A stretch of DNA of 42,551 bases from a virus: the IMG/VR virus record IMGVR_UViG_3300025426_000052, positions 1 through 42,551 of that record. One strand, written 5' to 3'. This document shows, in pieces, positions 6,923-13,430 of the stretch (the stretch's first letter is position 1; each line of letters begins with the position of its first letter). The position numbers and the translations under genes were made by a program. The notes under the pieces are model-generated. The model was given only the letters and a program-made list of their open reading frames with translations. It made no database searches and had not been told where the DNA came from.

Positions 6923-7058
6923 TAAAAAAAGACTGCACAAAAATATTGACGAGTTAGAAGAACAACTGTATCTTAACTACAAAAAATTAAACCTTATGGT
7001 TGTTGATGTACGCCGTCAGCAGCAAATCTTTGAAACCTTTAGAAAAAAATTAAAGTAA
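6912..7058 (+). CDS. Small coiled-coil protein, paralogue of the 7768 gene
   Basis: 48 residues from ATG 6912-6914. MWISKKRLHKNIDELEEQLYLNYKKLN aligns by eye with MWVSKRNLRSKIETLEEYLFLEDRALN at 7768. The matching MW[IV]SK start supports this start codon over longer readings. Probably a short coiled coil. Function unknown. Confidence 0.65.
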   Translation: MWISKKRLHKNIDELEEQLYLNYKKLNLMVVDVRRQQQIFETFRKKLK

Positions 7059-7062
7059 AAAA

Positions 7063-7209
7063 ATGAAAACACCTGACTCTATTAAAATATTTCCCAATGT
7101 AATACCGGATGAATTTTGCAACGAAAAAGACAAAAGGTTTAGTTCTTGGCTTGACACACCACAAAGTTTTGTTATAGATGACCCCGAGAAGTATGGTACA
7201 CTAAGTTAG
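7063..7209 (+). CDS. Hypothetical protein, possibly shortened by a frameshift
   Basis: 48 residues (MKTPDSIKIF...). No domain recognised. After its stop, a second frame stays open from about 7174 to 7302 (...GVSYIEGVPIKDDLSLL...) without a good start, so the gene may once have run on through a frameshift. Alternatively the sequence beyond 7209 is untranslated. Confidence 0.45.
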   Translation: MKTPDSIKIFPNVIPDEFCNEKDKRFSSWLDTPQSFVIDDPEKYGTLS

Positions 7210-7210
7210 T

Positions 7211-7232
7211 ACTCACGTCATATGGCGTGAGT
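7211..7232. repeat. Inverted repeat in a short untranslated gap
   Basis: ACTCACG (7211-7217) and CGTGAGT (7226-7232) are perfect arms around TCATATGG. There is no T tract after it, so it is a poor terminator. It lies between a small gene and the 7308 promoter and could be an operator or RNA element. Confidence 0.4.
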
Positions 7233-7307
7233 TACATAGAAGGAGTGCCGATTAAGGACGACCTCAGCCTTCTGTGTGACTCAGGCCAAATGAAGTTTTA
7301 AAAAAAT

Positions 7308-7336
7308 TTGACACCGGCATCAATATTGTGTATTCT
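7308..7336 (+). promoter_or_regulatory. Leaderless promoter of the MSMEG_6728-like gene
   Basis: TTGACA (7308-7313), 17 bp, TATTCT (7331-7336), then six bases and ATG at 7343. The transcript should begin at the start codon; no RBS is present. Confidence 0.8.
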
Positions 7337-7342
7337 TAAAAA

Positions 7343-7768
7343 ATGCAAACATTTCTTCCTTACTCAGATTACGAAAAATCCGCGTCGGTTTTAGACAGAC
7401 AGCGTCTTGGTAAACAGCGCGTAGAAAACTTGCAAATCATAAAGGCTTTAATTCAACCGGATTACGGGTGGCAGAATCACCCCGCCGTAAAAATGTGGCA
7501 AGGCCACCTTATTTCATTGTTGGATTATCAGACAGCAATCTGTGCTGAATGGGTTGGTCGTGGTTACAAAGATACTTGCCTTGACAAATCATTTGCTTTA
7601 TTAGAAAATTTTAGCGGGGAACTTCGCATCGTAAAACCATACTGGGTGGGGGAAGAAAACTTCCATCGCTCACACCAAAGCAACCTTCTTCGCAAATTGC
7701 CCGAGCACTACGGAAATTTTTTTCCGGGGGTACCGGACAACCTTGACTACGTTTGGCCCGCGGCTTGA
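7343..7768 (+). CDS. MSMEG_6728-like protein, related to pyrimidine-dimer glycosylase family
   Basis: 141 residues. MQTFLPYSDYEKSASVLDRQRLGKQRVE, NHPAVKMWQG, and the C-terminal FHRSHQSNLLRKLPEHYGNFFPGVPDNLDYVWP are hallmarks of the actinobacterial MSMEG_6728 family, which belongs to the endonuclease V / pyrimidine-dimer DNA glycosylase group (PF03013-like). A DNA-repair role fits but activity in this subfamily is not proven. Expressed from a leaderless promoter. The last two bases overlap the next start (TGATG). Confidence 0.82.
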   Translation: MQTFLPYSDYEKSASVLDRQRLGKQRVENLQIIKALIQPDYGWQNHPAVKMWQGHLISLLDYQTAICAEWVGRGYKDTCLDKSFALLENFSGELRIVKPYWVGEENFHRSHQSNLLRKLPEHYGNFFPGVPDNLDYVWPAA

Positions 7769-8055
7769 TGTGGGTCAGCAAACGCAATCTGCGCTCTAAA
7801 ATTGAAACCTTAGAGGAGTACCTTTTCCTAGAAGACAGGGCACTTAATGTTTCAATGCAAGAAGCAATTCGGAACCAACGTATATTTAATGAAATATATA
7901 ATGTTTTAAATTTGGGCGACCCTAATGAATACTTTTTAAAAAGTTTAAAAAACAGGACCTATTCAATACAGCGCACTAAACTAATCACACGACTGGTAGC
8001 GTTCAAAAAATTTTTTTCAAAAATCATTAACTACTTCATTAATAAACCAAATTAA
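7768..8055 (+). CDS. Coiled-coil protein, paralogue of the 6912 gene
   Basis: 95 residues from ATG 7768-7770, chosen because it overlaps the previous stop and matches the paralogue's MW[IV]SK start. It has an N-terminal helix with LEE repeats followed by a basic C terminus with FKKFFSKIINYFINK. Function unknown. Last gene of the plus cluster. Confidence 0.68.
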   Translation: MWVSKRNLRSKIETLEEYLFLEDRALNVSMQEAIRNQRIFNEIYNVLNLGDPNEYFLKSLKNRTYSIQRTKLITRLVAFKKFFSKIINYFINKPN

Positions 8056-8080
8056 TTGCTACGAGTGAATAACCGGCGGA

Positions 8081-8887
8081 CTAGTTTTTCCAGTCTTCTT
8101 CTGGTATCACTGACACTATCTCACCCTCGTGAATAACCAGTACATCTCCGCATAGGCATTCCCATAGCACCTCGCCTAATGAGTCCTCTACAAACAGGGT
8201 CATAAGCATGAGGCCATCGCCATCAATAAAACGACCTACACAAAACTCCCCCGAAATGCGATTAATCCCATCTACTATTTCTTGTAGTTCAATAAGGTCA
8301 TCAGGCTGGAATCCCTCGTGGATAATGTAATACTCTGCGCCCTCTATTTCATCGTCTTCAATGAAGTCTGTAAAGTGGTCTAGAACGGGCCTAAAAGGCG
8401 GTTCTACGGGTGCTGGTGCCATGTCCGATACTGGTGTATCCCCCCGCAAAAATTTTTCTATATCCTCAAATGGGCGTCTAGAACTATTTAGTCTTTGAAA
8501 CGTAGAACTAATGACCTCTCTAGCCTCTTCAACACTTTGAAACTCCGTAAAGGTTTCCTTGCCGTACTGTTTAAGCCAGCTCTCAAAGGCTTCGTCTCCT
8601 TGTCCCCCTGGAAAAAATTCATCTCTAAAAAATCTTGACATAAGCGCCCTTGGCTTTCCCTCTACATTTATAATAAAATCACCAATAAAGGCGTTGACGA
8701 AGAACTCTTTACCAGAGTCACTCCACACTTCTAACTCTAGCATGTTATTTGTACGGCTGATGACAAGTACTTCTCTTGAACCGGTATTTGTTGTTTTGAA
8801 GACTTCCCGGACCTCATTAATGTTTTTGCCATCCCATTTGGTGTACGGAAACTCCACGCCGTCTTTTATTCGAATGCAGGTTTTCAT
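8081..8887 (-). CDS. Actinophage two-copy beta-domain protein, unknown function
   Basis: 268 residues, acidic. The N-terminal part (VEFPYTKWDGKNINEVREVF ... FVNAFIGDFIINVEGKPRAL) has the layout of a widespread phage family that reads 'V-A-WDGTN-x-x-E-V ... G-D-x-I-I...EG'. The C-terminal part (FQPDDLIELQEIV ... LWECLCGDVLVIHEGEIVSVIP) repeats it, so it looks like an internal duplication joined by a Pro-rich linker (APAPVEPP). The function of the family is unknown. Leaderless: ATG lies 6 nt after the -10 box, and an SOS-type box lies just upstream of the promoter. Confidence 0.75.
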   Translation of the reverse strand: MKTCIRIKDGVEFPYTKWDGKNINEVREVFKTTNTGSREVLVISRTNNMLELEVWSDSGKEFFVNAFIGDFIINVEGKPRALMSRFFRDEFFPGGQGDEAFESWLKQYGKETFTEFQSVEEAREVISSTFQRLNSSRRPFEDIEKFLRGDTPVSDMAPAPVEPPFRPVLDHFTDFIEDDEIEGAEYYIIHEGFQPDDLIELQEIVDGINRISGEFCVGRFIDGDGLMLMTLFVEDSLGEVLWECLCGDVLVIHEGEIVSVIPEEDWKN

Positions 8888-8893
8888 AGCATT

Positions 8894-8921
8894 ATCGTAC
8901 TACAGCGATGTAATTTGTCAA
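8894..8921 (-). promoter_or_regulatory. Leaderless promoter of the 8887 gene
   Basis: Minus-strand TTGACA (8916-8921), 16 bp, TACGAT (8894-8899), six bases, ATG at 8885-8887. No RBS. Confidence 0.78.
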
Positions 8922-8943
8922 GTACTTGTAGGCTAAGATATTT

Positions 8944-8957
8944 TGAACATATGTTCG
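8944..8957. promoter_or_regulatory. SOS/LexA-type box 1
   Basis: T-GAAC-ATAT-GTTC-G, matching the actinobacterial LexA consensus CGAAC-N4-GTTCG in all but one outer base. It lies 22 bp upstream of the -35 box of the 8887 gene. Confidence 0.7.
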
Positions 8958-9006
8958 GAATAAGGGACCCAAAATGACCTCGCGTGGGTACCGTGGGGGG
9001 CCGTTG

Positions 9007-9020
9007 CGAACACCCGTTCG
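9007..9020. promoter_or_regulatory. SOS/LexA-type box 2
   Basis: CGAAC-ACCC-GTTCG, a full match to the actinobacterial LexA box. Sixty-three bp from box 1 and 60 bp from box 3, so the three sites are spaced about six helical turns apart. Confidence 0.75.
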
Positions 9021-9037
9021 TATCGCTGTCAATTCCT

Positions 9038-9099
9038 GACCAATTTAGTCGGGATTAGAGCCGGGGCGAACACTTGTTCGATTGTCGACCATTTTAGTC
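9038..9099. repeat. Two GACCA-wTTTAGTC inverted-repeat sites
   Basis: GACCAATTTAGTC (9038-9050) and GACCATTTTAGTC (9087-9099), 49 bp apart, interleaved with the SOS boxes. A third copy in opposite orientation (GACTAAAATGGTC) is at 10517-10529. Candidate operators for a second factor. Confidence 0.5.
9067..9080. promoter_or_regulatory. SOS/LexA-type box 3
   Basis: CGAAC-ACTT-GTTCG, a full match to the actinobacterial LexA box. No gene lies between boxes 1 and 3; the nearest are the minus gene starting at 8887 and the minus gene ending at 9238. Confidence 0.75.
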
Positions 9100-9196
9100 A
9101 TGTTTCGATTTCGATTTTTTTCGTGTGATGAGCCCGAGCCCGAGCCCTGGCATTTTTTAACTTTTTATTGTGTGAGTGATTTTTTATCCAACGAGC

Positions 9197-9222
9197 GAGC
9201 CCGGGCAGTTTCGCCCGGGCTC
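9197..9222 (-). terminator. Hairpin after the 9238-10065 gene
   Basis: GAGCCCGGGC / GCCCGGGCTC, a perfect 10-bp stem with 6-nt loop, 15 nt past the stop on the minus strand. No T tract follows immediately, as is common for actinobacterial terminators. Confidence 0.65.
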
Positions 9223-9237
9223 TCTCATTGTCACCGG

Positions 9238-10065
9238 CTAGAGATTGAACTCTCCCGGTAGTTTACTGGCTCTATCTGCGAGGATTTTAGTAGCCTTGAT
9301 TTCCTCGAAACTGTCACCGTCTGGCTTCCAAATGTTTTTAGCAACTGTTACCTCGTTGTCATGTTGCTCTACCGCTTTACGCTCTTGGAAGTCGGCTTCA
9401 GTTAAGGCGTAGATTTCTACCATCTCTTTGGCCCATACTTTACGGATACCGGCCAACGCTTCAGCGATTGTGAACTCATCAATCTCTAAGGCCTTAGCCT
9501 CTTTGGTAGCAGTCCACAGATTGCCTAGCGTGTACGATTGGGCAACCCTTACACAACCGCATTGGTACTGCACCGAGTGTTTAGGAGATTTCCCTTTAGG
9601 GTATTTCCTAACCATTGGAACTACTGCATCTAGTTCTTCGCTGTATAGGTAGTAACTAGGCAGAACTTGTAGCCAGTAGTCCTTGTGATGGTGTCCGCCG
9701 TCACTAGAACTAAGGGCAACATCTTGCACCATCTTTACTAACTTAGTGCCGCCAGCGATTGGAACTATGCTCTCTAGTTTGAGACTAGTTCCGGCGTAAG
9801 TTCTGGCTAGGTCTACGCTCACCGCATTAACCTTACCGCCTAACGCTAACTGGCGAACTATCCAAGCCGTCTTATCTGTTTCGGTTAGTCCAGTCGTGGC
9901 CGTTTCGATTTCGGCCTTAAACTGCTCTAAGTTATTTAGCGCACCCTGAGCGATAGCACCCATGAAGTCGCCGGCGTATTCTGCAACCTCTACAAGGTCA
10001 CCGCCTAACTCTACCCACTGCTCCGCCTTTAGTGTTTGCTTACACACTCTTACTGAACGTGACAT
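9238..10065 (-). CDS. Hypothetical 275-residue protein
   Basis: Not recognised. Helical N terminus (LGGDLVEVAEYAGDFMGAIAQGALNNLEQF), a central histidine-rich motif SSSDGGHHHKDYWL, and YQCGCVRVAQSYT, where two cysteines and the histidines might bind metal. The C terminus is charged and helical. It is driven by an ordinary TTGACA promoter rather than the palindromic type used by the genes to its right, yet its leader carries the same kind of hairpin (ACCGG-tagag-CCGGT) and GGAAATAAAG precedes the ATG. Confidence 0.75.
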   Translation of the reverse strand: MSRSVRVCKQTLKAEQWVELGGDLVEVAEYAGDFMGAIAQGALNNLEQFKAEIETATTGLTETDKTAWIVRQLALGGKVNAVSVDLARTYAGTSLKLESIVPIAGGTKLVKMVQDVALSSSDGGHHHKDYWLQVLPSYYLYSEELDAVVPMVRKYPKGKSPKHSVQYQCGCVRVAQSYTLGNLWTATKEAKALEIDEFTIAEALAGIRKVWAKEMVEIYALTEADFQERKAVEQHDNEVTVAKNIWKPDGDSFEEIKATKILADRASKLPGEFNL

Positions 10066-10126
10066 CTTTATTTCCTAACTGCTAAACCGGCTCTACCGGT
10101 AGTAAGGTCTTTACCTCACTAATACA

Positions 10127-10155
10127 AGTCTACCATACTTTAGGGGCTCTGTCAA
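10127..10155 (-). promoter_or_regulatory. Sigma70-type promoter of the 10065 gene
   Basis: Minus-strand TTGACA (10150-10155), 17 bp, TAGACT (10127-10132). It has the same -10 type as the palindromic promoters but a consensus -35 box, and no palindrome. Confidence 0.75.
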
Positions 10156-10214
10156 ATCGGCTATTTTTAGGGATTTCTCCGAGGGGTCATTTTGGCCCGA
10201 TTGTGCCGGGAATA

Positions 10215-10492
10215 GGGCTCTATAAATAAGGTGTCTAAATTGGGGCTCCAGTAATCATAAGGGGTTTCGCTTGTGAAACATTTCACAAAGTTTTTTTTCG
10301 GGCATTTTTCAGGTCGGGGATTTTAGGTCGGTTTGGGCTCTAAATAAATAAGGTCAGGGCTCTAGGTCAGGGCTCTTGGATTTTAGGTCAGGGCTCTAAA
10401 TAAATAAGGTCGGGGATTTAAGTTAGGGCTCTGATTTCAGTAATAAATAAGGTCGGTATTTTTAAGTCAATTTGGCTCTAATAAATAAGGTC
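10215..10492. repeat. Iteron-like repeat block, candidate replication origin
   Basis: No gene. Direct repeats of GGGCTCTAAATAAATAAGG-type units followed by TC occur at 10215-10234 (variant), 10335-10355, 10391-10411, 10441-10454 and 10474-10492, with extra RGGTC and GGGCTCT pieces between. The block is AT-rich and gene-free over about 300 bp. One further copy (GACCTTATTTATTA) lies inverted at about 20567-20580, at the far end of the palindrome region. Iterons plus AT-rich DNA suggest an origin or partition site. Confidence 0.5.
10271..10288. promoter_or_regulatory. Perfect 18-bp palindromic site
   Basis: TTGTGAAA-CA-TTTCACAA, inside the iteron block. The sequence is typical of a dimeric repressor or initiator site. 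It does not match the CGCG palindromes or the SOS boxes. Confidence 0.5.
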
Positions 10493-10628
10493 AAAGTTTT
10501 ACCGATTTCTAATCTTGACTAAAATGGTCAGGATTTGGTTTCTTCCTTTTATCGCGCTTTTTAACCCGGGGGGGCTGGTGGTTTTTAAGTTTTTTCTCTG
10601 TGAGCGTTTTTTATTCCGGGCGCAGAAA

Positions 10629-10653
10629 AGCCCGGCTCGCAGTGAGCCGGGCT
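10629..10653 (-). terminator. Intrinsic terminator of the 10993 gene
   Basis: AGCCCGGCTC / GAGCCGGGCT, perfect 10-bp stem with 5-nt loop, followed on the minus strand by TTTTCTG. Confidence 0.85.
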
Positions 10654-10678
10654 ATGTCTGCTCGCAGTTAGGATACGA

Positions 10679-10993
10679 TTACCAGTCGGCGTACAACTTA
10701 ATCTCGTAGCCGTTCTCGAGGGTGCGTTGCAACTGCCAGACCTCATTCCAGTCAAGCGGTACAAGGTCACGAAGGTTGTCATTCTCAGAGTTAAGGTCAG
10801 AGTTCCAAGCGTTCACTATGTCCTCTGTAATCTCGAAACTACCGATACCGCTTGGGTGAGTTTCGTAGAAGTGAGCCATGCTCTCACCAGTCACCGATTC
10901 GATAACCGGGTAGGCACTGCTCTTTCTTAGAACTACCAAAGGTACTTGTGGCTTGTCGTCTTTAACTGCCCAGATGTAAGCGTCTAATCCCAT
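10679..10993 (-). CDS. MGLDAY-type hypothetical protein
   Basis: 104 residues from ATG 10991-10993 with AGGAGG upstream. It begins MGLDAYIWAV, like a family of small phage and bacterial proteins that start MGLDMY. It has a likely Tyr/His patch (MAHFYETHPSGIG) and C-terminal helices. Function unknown. First palindromic-promoter gene counted from the left. Confidence 0.72.
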   Translation of the reverse strand: MGLDAYIWAVKDDKPQVPLVVLRKSSAYPVIESVTGESMAHFYETHPSGIGSFEITEDIVNAWNSDLNSENDNLRDLVPLDWNEVWQLQRTLENGYEIKLYADW

Positions 10994-11042
10994 TTCAATC
11001 CTCCAAGTAATCCACCGGCTTCTCCGGTTTCCTACTACCACC

Positions 11043-11078
11043 AGTCTACTACAAGACCTTTTATCGCGCGTGCGCGAT
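11043..11078 (-). promoter_or_regulatory. Palindromic promoter of the 10993 gene
   Basis: 16-bp palindrome with T/A centre (11063-11078), 14 bp, -10 TAGACT (11043-11048). The leader then folds ACCGG-agaag-CCGGT ahead of the RBS. Confidence 0.75.
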
Positions 11079-11141
11079 GTATACGGCCACGCAGTTTTTA
11101 AGTTTTTTTCGTGTGGGCCTTTTTTATTCCGGACAGCAGAA

Positions 11142-11165
11142 TAGCCCGGGCTTTCGCCCGGGCTA
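11142..11165 (-). terminator. Hairpin after the 11423 gene
   Basis: TAGCCCGGGC / GCCCGGGCTA, 10-bp perfect stem, 4-nt loop, 12 nt past the stop. Followed by ATTCTG on the minus strand. Confidence 0.7.
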
Positions 11166-11177
11166 CCTGCTTTGTCT

Positions 11178-11423
11178 CTAGGCCGGTGTGCTGATTTCTT
11201 GCAGAGCCTCTAGGCCAGCCTTACGGATTTTATCCTTCTCATCATAAAGCGCACCGAACGCAGAGTGTAGGAAAGTTTCCAACTGGTTAGCGTTTCTAAA
11301 GAAGATTGCAAACCCTTCGCTTCTCAGAACTACGGTGTCATTGCTGTCGTCGTATAGGAAGTGAATTGCCTCGAATGGTTGCTCACCTTCTCCAACATGA
11401 ATGTCTGCTCTTACTATTGACAT
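11178..11423 (-). CDS. Hypothetical small protein
   Basis: 81 residues from ATG 11421-11423 with CGGAGG upstream. MSIVRADIHVGEGEQPFEAIHFLYDD... is strand-rich, then a helical C terminus (LYDEKDKIRKAGLEALQEI). No recognised domain. Single-gene unit with its own palindromic promoter and hairpin terminator. Confidence 0.7.
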   Translation of the reverse strand: MSIVRADIHVGEGEQPFEAIHFLYDDSNDTVVLRSEGFAIFFRNANQLETFLHSAFGALYDEKDKIRKAGLEALQEISTPA

Positions 11424-11471
11424 AACTACCTCCGAGATTTCCACCGGCGTTTCCGATTTCCATCTACTAAC

Positions 11472-11508
11472 AATCTACCATAGGGGGGGGGCATCGCGCG
11501 TGCGCGAT
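11472..11508 (-). promoter_or_regulatory. Palindromic promoter of the 11423 gene
   Basis: Palindrome 11493-11508, 15-bp gap containing a run of nine C, -10 TAGATT (11472-11477). A second, nearly complete palindrome starts at 11537, 44 bp upstream. Leader hairpin ATCGG-aaacg-CCGGT (one wobble). Confidence 0.75.
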
Positions 11509-11596
11509 AATAGCAGTTTTATTAAGTTTTTATTTAATCGCGCGAGCGCGAAGTCAGGTTGCCGGAAGTTTTCATTTTTTTCTGCGTGGGGTTTTT

Positions 11597-11968
11597 TTAT
11601 TTCTGACCAGTTCCGCCGGTAGCGATTTCGGTTCCGGTGGTTAGGTCGTAGATAGCAATTTGATTACGCTTCTGCCCTGCTCTGATTGCTGTCATTTTAT
11701 CGGTGAAGGTTTCCACTACATCTAGGTAGACCAAGCCATCACTACGCCAAGCACCTAGATAGTGTGAGGCCTTATCTAATGTCCATCGGTACTGCCAGAG
11801 AAACTTGCTGACTGAACTAGTGTCAAACTCTGCTTCGGGTATTACATCAGAGAAGTCTGTACCCATTGAAACTATGTAGCCGGTAGTCGGGCTAGTTCCA
11901 TCTATTGTGCTGACACTAGCACCGCCCTCTGTCTTTACTGCTTCTACGAACTCTGTCACCTTAAACAT
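11597..11968 (-). CDS. Hypothetical protein
   Basis: 123 residues, RBS GGGGGGC. The N terminus is helical; the rest is beta-rich with many Thr/Ser (TIDGTSPTTGYIVSMG) and a C-terminal TTGTEIATGGTGQK tail. Not recognised. Unusually long leader (about 80 nt) compared with neighbouring units. Confidence 0.7.
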   Translation of the reverse strand: MFKVTEFVEAVKTEGGASVSTIDGTSPTTGYIVSMGTDFSDVIPEAEFDTSSVSKFLWQYRWTLDKASHYLGAWRSDGLVYLDVVETFTDKMTAIRAGQKRNQIAIYDLTTGTEIATGGTGQK

Positions 11969-12046
11969 TTGCCCCCCAATTTTTTTTAGTGGTGGCCCTT
12001 GAAGTTTTGACGCTTACTACCGCCTGCTCCAAGAGCCACTACAACC

Positions 12047-12082
12047 AGAATACCAAACGACCCATTATCGCGCGAGCGCGAT
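12047..12082 (-). promoter_or_regulatory. Palindromic promoter of the 11968 gene
   Basis: Palindrome with A/T centre (12067-12082), 14 bp, -10 TATTCT (12047-12052). Spacing and -10 are the same as at 13395-13430; even the gap sequence gggtcgtttgg is shared. Leader hairpin GCTC-ttg-GAGC. Confidence 0.75.
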
Positions 12083-12141
12083 GCTAACCCACTCGCAGTT
12101 TTTAAGTTTTTTCTGTGTGGCTGTTTTTTGTTTTGGAGGCA

Positions 12142-12188
12142 CAAGGCCAGCCAGCCTACCCGGGGGGGTTTCAGACTGACTGGCCTTG
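12142..12188 (-). terminator. Hairpin after the 12436 gene
   Basis: CAAGGCCAG / CTGGCCTTG plus an inner CAG/CTG, large loop containing a CCCGGG palindrome. No T tract follows; a terminator or transcript-end stabiliser. Confidence 0.55.
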
Positions 12189-12196
12189 CGACCTTA

Positions 12197-12436
12197 CTAC
12201 CTGCGTCTGCGGTAGTAGAACCTTACCCATAGTACTATCGTGTATCCAGTAAGGATACCTACGAGCCCGGCTAAAATGCTAGGGATAATGCTGTCTATCC
12301 ATTGAGTTAGAACGTCACAGTTGTTGAAGGGGATACGGCTCTGTGTCCAGTAAAAAGAACCTACTAGAAACAACAACCCAAGACCCCAAACGAAACAACG
12401 CTCCTCTAATGTACCTTTTTGATTTCTGCGATTCAT
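12197..12436 (-). CDS. Two-pass membrane protein
   Basis: 79 residues, RBS GGAGG. Two hydrophobic segments (CFVWGLGLLFLVGSFYW and IIPSILAGLVGILTGYTIVLWV) separated by a polar loop with one Cys, ending in an RFYYRRRR tail that would face the cytoplasm. Function unknown; could be a superinfection or lysis accessory. Confidence 0.72.
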   Translation of the reverse strand: MNRRNQKGTLEERCFVWGLGLLFLVGSFYWTQSRIPFNNCDVLTQWIDSIIPSILAGLVGILTGYTIVLWVRFYYRRRR

Positions 12437-12476
12437 AACTGCCTCCTTGTTTTTCCGGCTTCAACCGGCTACAAAT

Positions 12477-12512
12477 AATTTATCACAACGGTTTGCATCG
12501 CGCGTGCGCGAT
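12477..12512 (-). promoter_or_regulatory. Palindromic promoter of the 12436 gene
   Basis: Palindrome 12497-12512, 14 bp, -10 TAAATT (12477-12482). A half-site ATCGCGCG begins at 12541, 44 bp upstream. Leader hairpin CCGG-ttgaag-CCGG. Confidence 0.75.
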
Positions 12513-12604
12513 TATACACCATTATCTTTTTTTCTTTTTAATCGCGCGTAGGCTCCGGCTAAAAGCCGAAGTTTTTAACTTTTTTTTGCGTGAGCGTTTT
12601 TTAT

Positions 12605-12796
12605 CTAGTAGCCCAGCCATTGCAACAATTCAGTTGCGTTGTAACTTTTGGTTTCCTCGTCATTGTCTACATCCTCTAAAAAGGAAACAAGCATTTGCCC
12701 TGCTGCCGTCTTGTTGTTCCCGGCGTGTTCTAGGATTATTTTGGCTACCTGTTTTATGTTAAGGGTTACGCCCTCGGCCTGTTCTAGGGAGGTCAT
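12605..12796 (-). CDS. Hypothetical small acidic protein
   Basis: 63 residues, helical and acidic, no recognised domain (VAKIILEHAGNNKTAAGQMLVSFLEDVDNDEET). Its ATG overlaps the stop of the preceding gene by one base (TAATG), so both come from the palindromic promoter at 12992-13027. Confidence 0.65.
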   Translation of the reverse strand: MTSLEQAEGVTLNIKQVAKIILEHAGNNKTAAGQMLVSFLEDVDNDEETKSYNATELLQWLGY

Positions 12797-12954
12797 TATG
12801 CCACCGCCCTTTCCACTACGAAAACATCAGAGCCGTTTCCTGCTTCTTGCCAGTTAATCATTTTGTAAATGAACTTGATGCCCTGCTTGGTGTTTGCTGA
12901 ATCTACTTCCCACTGGAACTTTTCCCCAGTCCTTGTATTCCGTAACTGCCACAT
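12796..12954 (-). CDS. Hypothetical small protein, first of a two-gene unit
   Basis: 52 residues, MWQLRNTRTGEKFQWEVDSANTK..., RBS AGGAGG 5 nt upstream. Beta-rich, unknown. Translationally coupled to the 12605-12796 gene. Confidence 0.65.
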   Translation of the reverse strand: MWQLRNTRTGEKFQWEVDSANTKQGIKFIYKMINWQEAGNGSDVFVVERAVA

Positions 12955-12991
12955 AACTGCCTCCTTGTTTTTCGGCTAACTGCCTATTAAC

Positions 12992-13027
12992 AAGTTATCA
13001 TCTCAGGTTGCATCGCGCGTGCGCGAT
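12992..13027 (-). promoter_or_regulatory. Palindromic promoter of the 12954 unit
   Basis: Palindrome 13012-13027, 14 bp, -10 TAACTT (12992-12997). Half-site ATCGCGCG at 13055, 43 bp upstream. The leader hairpin is weak here (GGC-agtta-GCC only). Confidence 0.72.
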
Positions 13028-13129
13028 TTAATAATGATTAAAAGGTTTAATTTTATCGCGCGAGCAGCACGGGTTGAGCCCAGAGTTTTTAACTTTTTTC
13101 TGCGTGAGAGTTTTTTAATTGGAGGCGGA

Positions 13130-13155
13130 CTGGTAGGGGTTTTACCCCCTACCAG
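13130..13155 (-). terminator. Hairpin after the 13354 gene
   Basis: CTGGTAGGGG / CCCCTACCAG, 10-bp perfect stem with 6-nt loop, 50 nt past the stop. No T tract directly after it. Confidence 0.65.
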
Positions 13156-13204
13156 CCCTGTATGACACTACCCCCGGGAGTTAATACGAGGGTAGCGGTT
13201 CTTT

Positions 13205-13354
13205 TCAACGACCCTTAAGCCGTCTCAATTCTTCAATGGCCTTTTCAAGTAAATCAACTAGACCCCTAGCGAAATCCTTAAGGTCGTCAATGTCCTTAGC
13301 CTGTGCTTCGGCAATTAAATCGTATGCCTCTTGCTGTTTTGTTTTTTCAGCCAT
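13205..13354 (-). CDS. Small helical protein
   Basis: 49 residues (MAEKTKQQEAYDLIAEAQAK...), amphipathic and predicted as one long coiled coil ending LLEKAIEELRRLKGR. RBS GGAGAG is 4 nt from the ATG. Unknown function; single-gene unit. Confidence 0.65.
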   Translation of the reverse strand: MAEKTKQQEAYDLIAEAQAKDIDDLKDFARGLVDLLEKAIEELRRLKGR

Positions 13355-13394
13355 ACTGCTCTCCTTTGTTTCCGGCTCTTAACCGGCTACCACC

Positions 13395-13430
13395 AGAATA
13401 CCAAACGACCTATCATCGCGCGTGCGCGAT
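13395..13430 (-). promoter_or_regulatory. Palindromic promoter of the 13354 gene
   Basis: Palindrome 13415-13430, 14 bp, -10 TATTCT (13395-13400). Leader hairpin CCGG-ttaagag-CCGG. Confidence 0.77.
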
